Assembly (NCBI RefSeq): GCF_026151205.1
Contig: NC_087079.1
Coordinates: 2,885,730 to 2,949,729, forward strand
Direction of reading: 5' to 3'
Source: Bolinopsis microptera
Taxonomy: Eukaryota > Ctenophora > Tentaculata > Lobata > Bolinopsidae
Length of the DNA: 64,000 nucleotides
The notes under the pieces are model-generated. The model was not told the DNA's origin. It did no database searches and saw nothing but the letters and a program-made list of their open reading frames with translations. The position numbers and the translations under genes are program-made. Within the stretch, counting starts at the first letter, position 1, and each line of letters opens with the position of its first letter. Below, piece by piece: positions 17,890 through 28,901 of the stretch.

Positions 17890-19524
17890 ATGGCACGACC
17901 GCAGAGCAACATTGTAATAACCGTTAGGAACAGTATGGTATTAACGTTCAAAGACATGGATCCTATTCTAGTAAGCAAACAGTTGCTTGTTGACAATAGC
18001 AGTGTGTTCGCCTTCATCATTCTGGAATGCTATCAGTCCGAACATGACATGACAGACTTTACCCCAAATGTTGTTGAATTGTTTCTTACAGTGTTAGAAG
18101 ACAAAAAGGTGGAACAAATTGAAGAGTCAGTTTTTAAAGAATTACACAAGATTTCGACCGTCTTCGATGTTACGTGGCTCATCAAATCATGCAGGGATTG
18201 GCTCTTAGAAAAAATCAACAATGTAGAAGTTGAAATAAATTATGACTCAATGTTTTTCCTTTTTGAGGAGTGTTTCTACATTCACAAAAAGTGGAGTGTA
18301 ACCAGGCTTATGGAGACACTGATTTTAAAGGTGCGTTTCAGGGACAACTCTCAATTCCTATCTCAATACATGGGAGATAACTACGATCAACTCAGCAACG
18401 ATCAGTTGAAGTTCTTGCTGTATCTAGCTGGTTGCAGCCCCAAGGTATTTCTGGAGTTTATACTTGAACGTATAAACAGTCAAGAACATCTGGATGATCG
18501 TACTAAATACTTGTTGCAAAAGATTAATTTGTCACTTTGCCTGGAGAAACATGACCAGCTGTATAACGAAGTTTCGGAGAGATTGTCAGAGATGGGAGGT
18601 TTGACAAAAGAAGATCTTAGAATGGTACTGAAGCTGACGAACAGGGCTACCAGGGAGGCAGGTTATCGCAAAAAGGTCCCTTTTCCTATATCTGAAGCAG
18701 AAGCTTTCACTTGGAATCCAACCGATTTTTCTTCCAGTTATAGAGAAGGATATATAGAGGAATGGAGTCCTCTAAATATGTGCAATTCTTTGAGGGAGAT
18801 CACCTCTTCTGTTACTGAAGGACAAATCAGAAGCATGTACTCTGTGATAGAAATATTATTAAGAAGAGCTTGGGCACTATACTACATAGAAACAAAGGAA
18901 TTTGTAGAGAGTTTGGAAAGTTTGTGTGATGTGAGCCCATTACAGAAAGTATCCAAACAATATATAGACATGAACATATCTGCTCTGAACTATAGTGATT
19001 ACAAAACAAAACACCAGTTCATAGAAGTACTAGAAATGATAAGGAACAGCGAGAAACTATCTTCAGTGTACGATAATATACACATAGAGGGAGAAGATTA
19101 TATGCATTCTGTGGTGGTTCAATCTATCAATAATTTCCTGGGGAACAACAAATATCCGGAGTTCAAACATGTGTTTAAAGTGAAACATCCAGGTGTCACC
19201 GACTGCATCAATAATGAAAACTGTGGGTTTATCATTCAACGTAGAATCAAACATCGTTTTTCATCTTTTTCTGCTATTTATGAAGATTACAGACTATTTA
19301 GAGGAGATGATACCTATAACCTCTTCAGTGGAGTACACCTCCACGATGTGATAAAACCAGAAGACATCAACTTTTACAATGTCAAAAGAGGGAAATTACG
19401 TGATGGAAAGTCATTGTTAACACATTCTGAGTTGGTTAAGTGGTTGCTTCAAGTGAGAGACTGGGAAAAAGCAAAACCGTGTGTAGACTTGAACATTGGA
19501 GATTGGCTTGTAGCTAGATTCTGA
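17890..19524 (+). CDS. BTB/POZ-domain protein
   Basis: 544 residues in a single exon, from the ATG at 17890 right after a TTACAG acceptor. Residues about 5-105 read as a BTB/POZ fold: SNIVITVRNSMVLTFKDMD, then the helix region around VELFLTVLEDKKVEQ. Helical BACK-like sequence follows (about 106-250), then a long C-terminal region of about 290 residues that I cannot assign. No Kelch repeats or zinc fingers are seen. BTB domains dimerise and often recruit cullin-3 ubiquitin ligases; whether this one does is unknown. BTB genes of this form can be multi-copy in cnidarians, which is inference from memory. A possible poly(A) signal, AATAAA, is at about 19720. Confidence 0.68.
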   Translation: MARPQSNIVITVRNSMVLTFKDMDPILVSKQLLVDNSSVFAFIILECYQSEHDMTDFTPNVVELFLTVLEDKKVEQIEESVFKELHKISTVFDVTWLIKSCRDWLLEKINNVEVEINYDSMFFLFEECFYIHKKWSVTRLMETLILKVRFRDNSQFLSQYMGDNYDQLSNDQLKFLLYLAGCSPKVFLEFILERINSQEHLDDRTKYLLQKINLSLCLEKHDQLYNEVSERLSEMGGLTKEDLRMVLKLTNRATREAGYRKKVPFPISEAEAFTWNPTDFSSSYREGYIEEWSPLNMCNSLREITSSVTEGQIRSMYSVIEILLRRAWALYYIETKEFVESLESLCDVSPLQKVSKQYIDMNISALNYSDYKTKHQFIEVLEMIRNSEKLSSVYDNIHIEGEDYMHSVVVQSINNFLGNNKYPEFKHVFKVKHPGVTDCINNENCGFIIQRRIKHRFSSFSAIYEDYRLFRGDDTYNLFSGVHLHDVIKPEDINFYNVKRGKLRDGKSLLTHSELVKWLLQVRDWEKAKPCVDLNIGDWLVARF

Positions 19525-21367
19525 TTCCAGTGGCTGATACAGTGGCTGGATACATTTTGGAATGTCTCCACGCATATTTTCCATCGCATAAAAATCATTT
19601 TTTTTGGGACAGTGCGGATTTCATGTTTTCTGTACTGCACTCCGTGCCCCTAGTTTGTTTATTATAGGATCTTTATTGTCTCAAGATGTCACTGTACTGT
19701 ATATTATACTTTTTTTAAAAATAAATCTCATCACTTATTTTACTTTCAACATTCCAACAGCCACATTGTTACACAAGTGTAACCAGCCAATTACAGGAAG
19801 CCGAAGGATTCAATTATACATTAGGCCAGTGACGGTTAAGGTAAGAAGGTAGTGTGTACCATGCTTTCTTACTTTCTTCGCCCGAGACTTAGCTGCAATG
19901 TGTAGCTCCTCATTTAACCCTCACACCCGATTTCTCGAGTATTCGGCTGAGTGGACCGGGGGGCTGCATAGACCACTCAGGATCCTTAGCTGAGCTTCGA
20001 CGACGCTCACCCCACGGCTAGTGACAGAGTCGGGAATCGAACCTGGTACCTCGAGAAATGCCAGGCCGATGTATAAATACATTTTCCAAGTCGAAATGTA
20101 TAATTTCCGCTAATTTGTAATTCCATTCTAATCAAGAAGATTGGCTATATTGGAGAATAATAGACAATGAGTCTTTGTTATATTGCTTTAGAAAAAAAAA
20201 CCGATAATGATTATCAATTCAGAATTAATGAAATTTTACCTCGTTTGATGGAAAAATCTACACAACCCTCACATTGAAACCCAGTTCTGAAATTAGGTCC
20301 TCGGATTGGGATTTGGAGGCAATAACATATTTATAGTGAGTTGAAATTCCAATTCTTCTAACACGTTCATAATAATATTAAAGGACTTTTTGTCTTTTAA
20401 CAGTCAATACTAAGTTTGGGTAAACCACATCCCAGATTACACATACTTAATTTGTAACAATTTATGATGAACGTTGAGGAAATCATTTAGTTATCAGATT
20501 CAATATAAGTTATTCTATTCTGTCCGGTTAAATTTCAATGAAAACCACCTGGTAAACGTCGAGTTCCAAATATGCCGCAATCATGATCCGTATTATTTTA
20601 TATAAACACGTGTTTTTTCGGTGTTTCATTTGGACGTACATGGTACATCATGCGTATTTTTAAAAGGTTGATGTATTCTTGGACTGTAGGAAAACTAAAA
20701 CTATTATATGTTATGCATTCAACATTTAACGTGTGGGAGACATACTTCCTATTTATTCTCATGACCTGGCCTGCTCAATTTAAACTTCAATTTTTATGGT
20801 TCTATAGTATATACCACTACTTTTCATGTATGTTTATATATAATATATATCAACACAATTTTGTGCAAAGTTTGTCTCCCTCCACAGTTGGTCACCTAAA
20901 GGAATGGTTCATTTTGAAACCACAGGAAACTGTAAAAATAGTTTGATGCAGTACTTTTATCCAAAATCGATTATAGAAACAATCAGGCTGCCGTAAAAAA
21001 TTCAATTCCCGATTGTATTGCTCTGAAATACTATCGAAATACTAAAATACCATCTTACATCTAACGAATTTTTATAAATATAATAAATTATTGAGGTTTT
21101 GAGCCTCAAAGATGTACATTAAGTACAATAATGGTGACAATCATGCCAATTGCAAGGAAATATATTTCTCAACTCTGCACTGTTATAGAATAAACACATG
21201 GTGCGCACACTATCCCATGATGCCATGCTACTCTCTCTTACTCTCCACACTGTGTATATATCAGCGTAACAGTGTGTATAGTTAAATTTGAGAGGGTCTG
21301 TTTGTAACTACAGTCTTTATTGTTAATTGTGTTAAGATTACTTTTGAGATTATACTCCGTTTAAGAA
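19525..21367. other. intergenic interval
   Basis: No gene supported. It contains the 3' UTR of the BTB gene, a tRNA-like SINE on the minus strand (about 19855-20075) and AT-rich DNA. An open frame at 20650-20946 has no recognisable features and is not called. Confidence 0.45.
19855..20075 (-). mobile_element. tRNA-like SINE, minus strand
   Basis: On the minus strand, GGTTCGATTCCCGAC (about 20030-20044) matches the RNA polymerase III B box (GGTTCGANTCC) in T-arm form, set in an unusually GC-rich block. The block is unlike its AT-rich surroundings and would fit a tRNA-derived SINE head followed by a body. A clear A box, tail and target-site duplication were not fixed. Confidence 0.4.
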
Positions 21368-23136
21368 ATGTTGGCTGAGTTCCTGGTGACGTTTATTTGT
21401 GTTGTTCTTTGTTGTACAAATTTGTATGTTATTTCTATTTTCGTTGTACACCGACATCAGCTCACTGCTAAGACCTTGCTTCAGGTAAAAAAGCTTCGTC
21501 AGCTGATGAGATAACATGTTTTTAAATTTTACCCGCCCTAATCTGCTCCTCAAGATCTCATAATATGTTAAATGTATTTGGTTCATGATTATTTTCAACG
21601 TTATCTGAATCTCCCCCGGCCCCTCAGAGTAATCTAGCGTTTTGTAACCTGCTGGCGTCCTACTACCTCTCAGCTGCCACCTTTGAAAATGCTCTCTATG
21701 GGTCAGACACTTTTTGTAGTGACGACAACTACGAGAAATCCACAGGTATGGGATTTTAGTGTGAGCGTTCTTTGCTTTTTAGTTCTCTTCTTCGTCAACT
21801 AATAATTTGTAATTGTATTTAGTTATCAATATGTTTCTGAGAGATTTCCTGAGGGTATTTGTTGGGTATATGTTCTTGACTGATCTTGTGCTCAAGATTT
21901 TTGATGTTTTCTAATCAGTCTCGGGTAAGGACAGAATGTTACCAGATTAAATTGTCAAGTTTCATTTTGTCCTTACCCGAGTTTGACCGGGAAAGAACAT
22001 CAGAAATACTGGAAACAAGATCATGAAACCTCGGATTTTGATTGTGTGATGTTCTCAACAGGTTGGAACATGACGCTCTGTTCCCTAAGTGCCTCCTCCT
22101 GGGCGTTAACTATAGTTCTCTGGTTCCATTCTAACCAACGGCGGCTGGGTAAGTGCTCCCTCAAGCTCAGTATTTTCATGCTTTTTAATTTCTTCCGAAA
22201 CTTACTTTGTAAGTGCCTCACAATCATTTTTATAATGTTTTTCCTTAGTAAATGATTTTTATTCTTTTTCAAAATCTTTTAATTTCGCTTGTGAATGAAA
22301 TAGTGTTGTATTATAAATTCTTAAACTTCCGTTTTACAGAAGGTTCCCGGAGAGAAGTAACAATAAACGTAACCTATGGTTTTATTGGAGCTACCTGGCT
22401 CTACTTTACCGTGCTAGTGCTGACACACATGCTGGGTATTTACGGCTGGACCTTTGACAGTCACGACTCCGCTGACTTGAAAAGCTGGGGTGTCTTTGTT
22501 ATGATACCCTTCCTCCTTCCCTGGCTCATGCAGGCGTGGATCTTATTTGAGATCAATCCCGCTGGTATTTTTGATGGTTTTAAAGGAGTGTTTTCTAAAA
22601 AGAAGTCTGGCAAGATTGAGGCGGCTGAAGTGAACAGTAAAGATGAGATGGTTATCATAGAAAATGAGGAGGAAAAGAATATTATGGACAAGTCAGTACC
22701 GCCGCAGAATAACGACTCCATTTCTGATGCCATGGAACAAATCCTCTGTCTCGCCACAAGTCTCTTTATATGCGGCCTTGTCTCCGTCATCCTTGCCATC
22801 ATCGCCACCAGATTCATCTCTGGCTCCAGCACTGACGACCTCCTCTTCAAGTTCTTCATCTCCCTGGTCTGTGTGACCTGGATCAACTGCTCTGTCTCTC
22901 CCTTTATCCTGTTCTCCGGTGAGATGGAAGTGGAACCCTCCAGAAGATATGTGGATGCTGTGATTAGAGCTGTAGTAAAGTCTGTTCACAGCTACCTCAG
23001 CTTGTATGTTCCTGATACTGGACTTTTATCGCAGTACAGGAGGCGGTTTGGTGAGAAAGCTAAGGTAGAGGAGGATGTACTTACTGTTGATGATTCAACT
23101 GGTGTGCTTGATGATGAATCGGGCGAGGTGTGTTAG
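21368..23136 (+). CDS. multi-pass membrane protein, four exons (372 aa)
   Basis: Exons 21368-21484, 21628-21745, 22062-22148 and 22340-23136 have GT/AG borders and phases 0, 1, 1, and sum to 373 codons including the stop. The first exon encodes a hydrophobic segment (FLVTFICVVLCCTNLYVISI). Later segments are in exon 3 (SASSWALTIVLWF) and exon 4 (GATWLYFTVLVLTHMLGIY; WGVFVMIPFLLPWLMQAW; LFICGLVSVILAIIATRF; FFISLVCVTWINCSVSPFIL), about six passes in all. A charged Lys/Glu-rich loop separates passes 4 and 5, and the tail is acidic. I do not recognise the family. The intact frame across four exons makes it a convincing gene. Intron 2 contains a long inverted repeat (about 21922-21982). Confidence 0.72.
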
Positions 23137-23651
23137 ATTTTTTGTTTTATTTTTTTCTAGGCCTGGCTAATGATTGAACTCAATTTGAAGCAGAAATATT
23201 ATTTAATTATTTGAAATTTTTTGAATGGGAATTTTAAGTTAAAACGATTGTGATAGTAATGTTTAATTTAAATCGTAAATATTTATGTACTTTAAAGTAC
23301 AAGAATAACTACAAATTATTGACTTTAACTCTCTTTTCGACAATAAAGAATATCAACAAATTCATGTATGGCAGATAACGATAAAGAAAAACTTCATGAT
23401 GGTGAAAACTTGCTACCTTAGTATTGACAACATCCATAAGGAATATCAGTGTCACAAGCACCATGACGCTACAAATGAAACGTTGAAAACAAAAAAGAGT
23501 TAAAGTATTTCCCAATGCCTGAAACGAGCTGACTAGAACCATTAAAAACATCCAACATAACTATTCTTTAGTGCCCTCTAGGTGAGAAGAAGAAACTGAG
23601 ATAAGTTATGTTGACCCATCTGCAGTCTATTCAGCCACCACACCCTATTTA
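23137..23651. other. convergent intergenic interval
   Basis: No gene seen. It lies between the 3' ends of the plus-strand membrane-protein gene and the minus-strand glutaredoxin-like gene. It should hold both 3' UTRs; an AATAAA is present at about 23343. Confidence 0.5.
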
Positions 23652-24840
23652 CTATTCAGCCACCACACCCTCAGCGTTAACATTAGAAACCGTTTCCTCC
23701 TTTAACCCCTCAGACCCCTGCACTGAACCAGTGTTAGTGTTCCTCTTCTTCTTCTCGCTCTTCTTGTCCTTGTCATTTCCGCCGAAGAATTTGTCCATCA
23801 TGCTTGGTCGTCTCTCTTTGTTGACATTCCCGCCTTTTTTGCCCTCAGGTACTCCTTCCTCATCCTTGTCCTGGAAGAAATGATAGAATTATTGTCGCTA
23901 CCTTCAACTCACATTATTTTGTTTTGTTCCTTAAAAACAGCTTGGAAGCACAGAAATGTCAGTATTTTGCCTACATTGCTGATTACTCTGCAAGCATTAT
24001 ACATCATGCAACGTTCACACTCCCTTACCTTTCCATGGATAGTTTTGTACAGCTCTGCCGTGTCTGCCATGGCCATGATGTGAGTGTAAGGTCCCAGGGC
24101 TATTCCGTTGAAAGTAACGAAGGGCAGCTCATCACCACCACTTAGCTCTTCAATGTGAGCCTTCATCCGCCCCTTGTGGCAGTTCTCTGGTAACGTATGG
24201 ACCTGGTTGGAGGAATTTGTTAGAGGTATGTATTCAGCTGAGGAGTCTGTTGGAAATATCAAGAATAGAACTTGAAAATCGGACTTGAATAATATGATAA
24301 TGTTAAAGGATGTTTTGTCGCGCTCTTGGATTCTCAACCTTGACTGTTTATAATGTAGGATTCACCAAATCATTGAATGGTCTTTTTTTTCCCACTACTA
24401 AAATTTACTGGAACCTTGCAATATTGATCAGTAAAATATTTAATTTCATGGGTCCAACATATTTTATATCCGAAGTCCTAAACTTACGACGATTTCTGCC
24501 TCAGGGAGATCGTGTTTGTCTAGTATACTTTTTAAGTTCTCGACCTTCTCTTCGTCTCCTTCCTCAGTTATTATAACCACCTTGTTTTCAGATATGATGG
24601 GGTCTAAAACGTCCTGCAATTGGTATAAAATGGTCACTATCCGTTCACTTGTTACTCATTTATTACTCATTTACTGGTCACTTATTGGTCACTTATTGAT
24701 CACTATCTAGTAATTTTCCGAACAATAAACGCTAACTTACGAAAAAATGGTAATTTTAACTATCTTAAGTTCGACGAAAGAAAAATAAAACTGTTTTTCA
24801 ATGTGATCAGTACCTTAGGAGGAGAGAATAGACAAGACAT
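23652..24840 (-). CDS. glutaredoxin/thioredoxin-fold-like protein, four exons (181 aa)
   Basis: Minus-strand exons 24840-24814 (MSCLFSPPK), 24613-24488, 24202-24029 and 23870-23652 have GT/AG borders. All introns are phase 0, and the model gives 181 residues. Exon 2 encodes a strand-helix start (ENKVVIITEEGDEEKVENLK). Exon 3 contains LPFVTFNGIALGPYTHI, which matches the cis-proline and NG...G region of glutaredoxin-like proteins (usual form LPxVFxNGxxIGG). A CxxC active site is not evident; the only nearby Cys is in PENCHKG, so a redox role is doubtful. The last exon is a charged Lys/Asp/Glu tail (KSEKKKRN). It could also be an SH3BGR-type protein. The tiny first exon is the least certain part. 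Confidence 0.6.
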
Positions 24841-25820
24841 GATGATGCCCATATTGCAAGATTTAATGGAGTCCACTCTACTGCAGCTCTCTGATCACAC
24901 GTACATTTATACGAATCCTAATCACATGTTCATTAGAATGATTACATTAAGTTAAGTTACTGTGAAATCTATACGTAGCATGGCTATGAGTTTTAAACCA
25001 ATTATTAGTTGTGAGCAGAAACTAACGTTTCGATTTCTAACTATGATTTTAAACGCTGTCAAACGAAGAAAATGTTGCAAATTTGTCCCTCAAAGCAATG
25101 TTTTCTGAAGTTCTAAAAATAGATGCTTAAGTAATAAGCCTGATAAGTGATTAAGGAATGTCTAAAAGCAATGATTTTGTTTGTTCCAGTTGAAACTGTC
25201 GATTCCTCTTGGTGAATCAGGGTGAAATCTTATTCAAGCAAAATATGATAAGAACATCAGCGACTCTTTTGGAATTCCGCGGCACACCAAACATGACAAA
25301 AATTAAAAATACGCAAAACTGTTGAAATAAATTGATGAAAAGCAGGAAAAGGTTTGAATAACTTGTCTTATAACTAAAACATACAGTCTCGGCTATAAAT
25401 ATATCAAAGCTTTGTATCAGCCCATCAAGTGAATAGAGGATTCCACATAGCTGTCATGTTGCGCACCTGTACTTTAAATAAAATGAAATAATGTGCTTGT
25501 ATACCGCCCATATGATTAGCAACTTACACAAGTGACAGCTACTAGCCACGTCAGAGTGGTTCATAAGGGTGAGGCTAGGTGAAAATATCCAGTAACAAAG
25601 AATTAGGTATATCATCTCAAAAAACAAATCTATTCAGAAAATTCTACTTAAATTATATCATTTAGTAATGATAGGAAGTTTTATTGATATACACCACACT
25701 ATAAATAACAGTCTTATTATTATCTAACTTTTAAAACAATCTCGAAATAGTAAAGAAACATCTTAAGAGACTGATAAGTGCCCAAAAAAACATAACAGTT
25801 CTCTGAAAAATAAAGGTTAA
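24841..25820. other. intergenic interval before a LINE
   Basis: No gene seen. It holds the 5' flank of the minus-strand glutaredoxin-like gene and, from roughly 25680, the probable 3' UTR of the minus-strand LINE. Confidence 0.45.
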
Positions 25821-28800
25821 TTATGAGGTAAATAATTTTCTCCACAAAACTCTGTTAGAGGCAGTAGCCCTAAGATCATAAAGATCATTAATATCACGTA
25901 ATGGTAGGTTTCTTTTATTCAAATCATTTATAATAAACTTTAAAAGATTACTTTGGTGTCGACCAACACGTCCTTTCATGGTAAATAACGCATTAACAGC
26001 AAATTGAAGAGCTCTCTGAGCTGGTGATGAGCAGTCACTGCGAAGGACATGTCCAAGCATTTTCCAGCGAGCATATGTCACTCGCTCTGACAACGGTGTT
26101 ACACCACAGCGTTCATAGAGTGCTTTATTACTGATAATAATGGGATAAGTCATCTTCAATATTTGACGCAGGTGTCTTCTATGACATGCATCAAGTTTGT
26201 CAAATAGGTTCTGAGGGGTAGCCCAGCTATTGCAGTTATAGAGCATAACAGATGTAACGTATGCTTCGTATATCTTAATCTTGGTCTTCAGATTAATCTT
26301 AGATCCTTGCATCCAAACTTTCTTGTATTTTTCGAATGCGACATTTCCAAGGATCATACGATGCTGTATGTCTTCTTTACTACATAGCTTAGAGCCTAGG
26401 GACACACACTTCCTCCAAGGTTCTCTATTTCTTAGAGGTTCTCCTTTTTCGTCCTTCTCACTACTTCCAGCCAGATAACACTTTACAAACTCGGTTTTAG
26501 ATTCATTTACAAACAAATTCCATTCTGAGAGAATTTCCTTGCAAATTGGAAGGAGCTGGTGTAACGAATCCTCATCTTCATCAGCAAAGTCCACATCATC
26601 AGCATATTCCCATTCTAAAGGAAGGGAGCTTTCGGATATGGGGGGATTAGGGCGTAGATGTATAACAACAACTCTAAGGTGGTAGAGTGCTCCAGCTAGG
26701 TACATGGTAAACAGCGAGCCAGACAAACAGTCACCTTGAAAGGCTCCTATTGTGACTTCGAACTCTCCCGATGTCGTCTTTTTGATCTTAATTCTGAGCT
26801 TGGTGTTAGCGAGCAGATATCTAACTAGTCTTATGTCATCTTCTGAGCATCCTGCATCTTCGAGTAGCCTGAGGAGAGTTGACCGATGTATTGTGTCGAA
26901 GGCTGATGACATGTCTATCCCCATTTTACTAAACTCCCAATGTTTCTCCTTGACAACAGAAATAAGAACCCTTTGTGTCCAGACAATATTAGAGCAGCTG
27001 TGTCCTGATTTATAGGCATTCTGCCATGGCCCAGTGTAGTCTGCTATCTGTTGTTGAATACGCTGGAGTGTTATCATGGAAAGGATTTTCCTAGTTCCAT
27101 TGAGAAGGCACAAGGGACGCAGACTCTTAACTGGTCCTTTTGGTTTTCCAGGCTTCTGTAGGGGGGTAAGATATCCCTCAGTGAACGATTGAACGTGTTC
27201 TTGTTTTTCAAAGGACTCATTGATAAGTGATGCAAACTTCATGTAGAAAGAAGGAGGTGCATACTTAAGGAATTCGTTAGGGAGGTTGTCAGGACCAACG
27301 GCTTTACCGTTCTTTAGTTTCTTGGCTGCTGTCTCAACTTCAAGTGCAGTTATAGGCGTATCTAATGGCTTAGCAGCTCCAACAAAAGGTTCTAGTGGGG
27401 GTTCTGGGCCTGTGTAATGTTCCATGAACCAGTTCTTGACTATGTCTGCCTTATCTTCGTCATTGAGAGCAAGTTCTTCTGTTTCTGGTAGGAATACTGA
27501 GATAGGAGGAGTGTCCTTTGTGCTTGAAATTGCTCTGGTTGCTTCGAACATTCTTCTGGTATCATCAGTGGAGTTGATCGTCTCAGCTAGAAGGTCGGCA
27601 TGAGCGGTTTCAAGTGTAATAAGGCGCTTTGCAATGTCATTCTTGAGTCTGTTGATTTCCTTACGCAGGATAGTTCTGTCACGCATTTTGTTGTCGTTTA
27701 AATGTTGTAGTAATTGGTGTCTCTTTTCTGACATAGAGACGACTTGTGGGTCTGATGTTCTGTGACGTTTGGCTATGTTTCTTTTCATACCCACTGTTTC
27801 AGATGCAGCAATTTTAACCGCCTCGAAAAGGTTATTAAAACTTTCAGTGACTGACTGGGCAGATGTATCAGTTTCAATCTTCTGAGCAGCATTTTGTTGA
27901 AAAGAACTTTGAACATCTTTGCTACAAACCAATGAGTTGGTGTTATACTGCTTGACTTTGTGTTTGGCAGTACTGTAAAGTTTGTAACGTTTACTGAGGT
28001 CAAAAGTTGCTTTTACAATTTTGTGATCAGATTGAAGTTTTGCACCAGCGTAAGACCTAGCGTCAACAAGCAGAGGGGTACTTCTAGATCTACATAAAAC
28101 ATAATCAATTTGAGAAAACCAGGGTACAGACTTTTTGGATCTACGGTCTTTAATCCATCCTGTAAAAGTGTTGGTGTGTCTGCTCGCATGTGAAAATGCA
28201 GTGTTGGCTGCATAGAGTCCATTAGTGATCATGAAAGCTAGCAACCTTTCGCCATTTTCGTTACGCCGACCAATACCATGTCTTCCCATGTTAGTTTGAA
28301 GACCACTTTCAAAATCTGATTTAGTCCGTTTCCCTAGCCTAGCATTAAAATCACCCATGATGAAAAGTTCATGTCTGGCAGGAATTCTGATAGCTTCCTG
28401 GAGCTCACAGTAAAACTCATCAGCAATGCGTGGGTTCTGTATAGATTTGACATTAGTTGGACTGTAGCAGTTTATAATACGGGCTTTCAGTGATGGTTTC
28501 CCATGACACTTTGATGGTAGAGAAAGGTCCATGTATGCTACTCTGTCACTGATTTGATGGTACGAGACAACATTTGATACAAATTTACTGTTGATAATAA
28601 AACCGAGTCCGCCATGCCAAGACAACTTCTGGTTAAACAAAAGAAGCCTGTGGTTGCCGGGTATAACAGTGTCTGAGTGTTTAGACACCTTAGTTTCTTG
28701 GAGGGCTATAACATCCAAGTTGTATCTGTCGCAATCATTTGCAGCTAGATGCTGCGAGTGTTCCTGACTAATGCCTCTAACATTCCATGTGGCGAAGTGG

Positions 28801-28901
28801 AGAGATGCCACCGTGAAAAAACCGAACAAAACAAAGCTGAAGAGAAGAACTGTAGGCTTCTTGGAAGCGTCAGACGTTCTGGTCGTAGTAGTTACTCCCA
28901 T
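25821..28901 (-). CDS. LINE endonuclease/reverse-transcriptase ORF, intact
   Basis: 1026 residues. An APE-type endonuclease comes first (residues about 35-300: FATWNVRG, LQETKV, GDFNARLG and SDHKIV). A central linker precedes the reverse transcriptase (about 480-800: GKAVGPDNLPNEFLKYAP, the GAFQGDCLSGSLF motif and catalytic EYADDVDFAD), with a helical thumb and C-terminal tail. It copies element RNA at a nicked target. The ORF is uninterrupted, so this copy could be active. Unusually, a hydrophobic segment (TVLLFSFVLFGFFTVASL) lies between the ATG and the endonuclease. The clade is uncertain (RTE or CR1-like). Confidence 0.88.
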   Translation of the reverse strand: MGVTTTTRTSDASKKPTVLLFSFVLFGFFTVASLHFATWNVRGISQEHSQHLAANDCDRYNLDVIALQETKVSKHSDTVIPGNHRLLLFNQKLSWHGGLGFIINSKFVSNVVSYHQISDRVAYMDLSLPSKCHGKPSLKARIINCYSPTNVKSIQNPRIADEFYCELQEAIRIPARHELFIMGDFNARLGKRTKSDFESGLQTNMGRHGIGRRNENGERLLAFMITNGLYAANTAFSHASRHTNTFTGWIKDRRSKKSVPWFSQIDYVLCRSRSTPLLVDARSYAGAKLQSDHKIVKATFDLSKRYKLYSTAKHKVKQYNTNSLVCSKDVQSSFQQNAAQKIETDTSAQSVTESFNNLFEAVKIAASETVGMKRNIAKRHRTSDPQVVSMSEKRHQLLQHLNDNKMRDRTILRKEINRLKNDIAKRLITLETAHADLLAETINSTDDTRRMFEATRAISSTKDTPPISVFLPETEELALNDEDKADIVKNWFMEHYTGPEPPLEPFVGAAKPLDTPITALEVETAAKKLKNGKAVGPDNLPNEFLKYAPPSFYMKFASLINESFEKQEHVQSFTEGYLTPLQKPGKPKGPVKSLRPLCLLNGTRKILSMITLQRIQQQIADYTGPWQNAYKSGHSCSNIVWTQRVLISVVKEKHWEFSKMGIDMSSAFDTIHRSTLLRLLEDAGCSEDDIRLVRYLLANTKLRIKIKKTTSGEFEVTIGAFQGDCLSGSLFTMYLAGALYHLRVVVIHLRPNPPISESSLPLEWEYADDVDFADEDEDSLHQLLPICKEILSEWNLFVNESKTEFVKCYLAGSSEKDEKGEPLRNREPWRKCVSLGSKLCSKEDIQHRMILGNVAFEKYKKVWMQGSKINLKTKIKIYEAYVTSVMLYNCNSWATPQNLFDKLDACHRRHLRQILKMTYPIIISNKALYERCGVTPLSERVTYARWKMLGHVLRSDCSSPAQRALQFAVNALFTMKGRVGRHQSNLLKFIINDLNKRNLPLRDINDLYDLRATASNRVLWRKLFTS

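Noticed and set aside
20028-20046. functional tRNA gene
   Set aside because: Only the B-box/T-arm part fits; no acceptor stem, D-arm or anticodon arm could be paired, so it is called SINE-like.
20650-20946. 98-codon plus-strand ORF, aromatic-rich
   Set aside because: AT-rich composition gives random Phe/Tyr/Ile; no splice sites, homology or promoter support.
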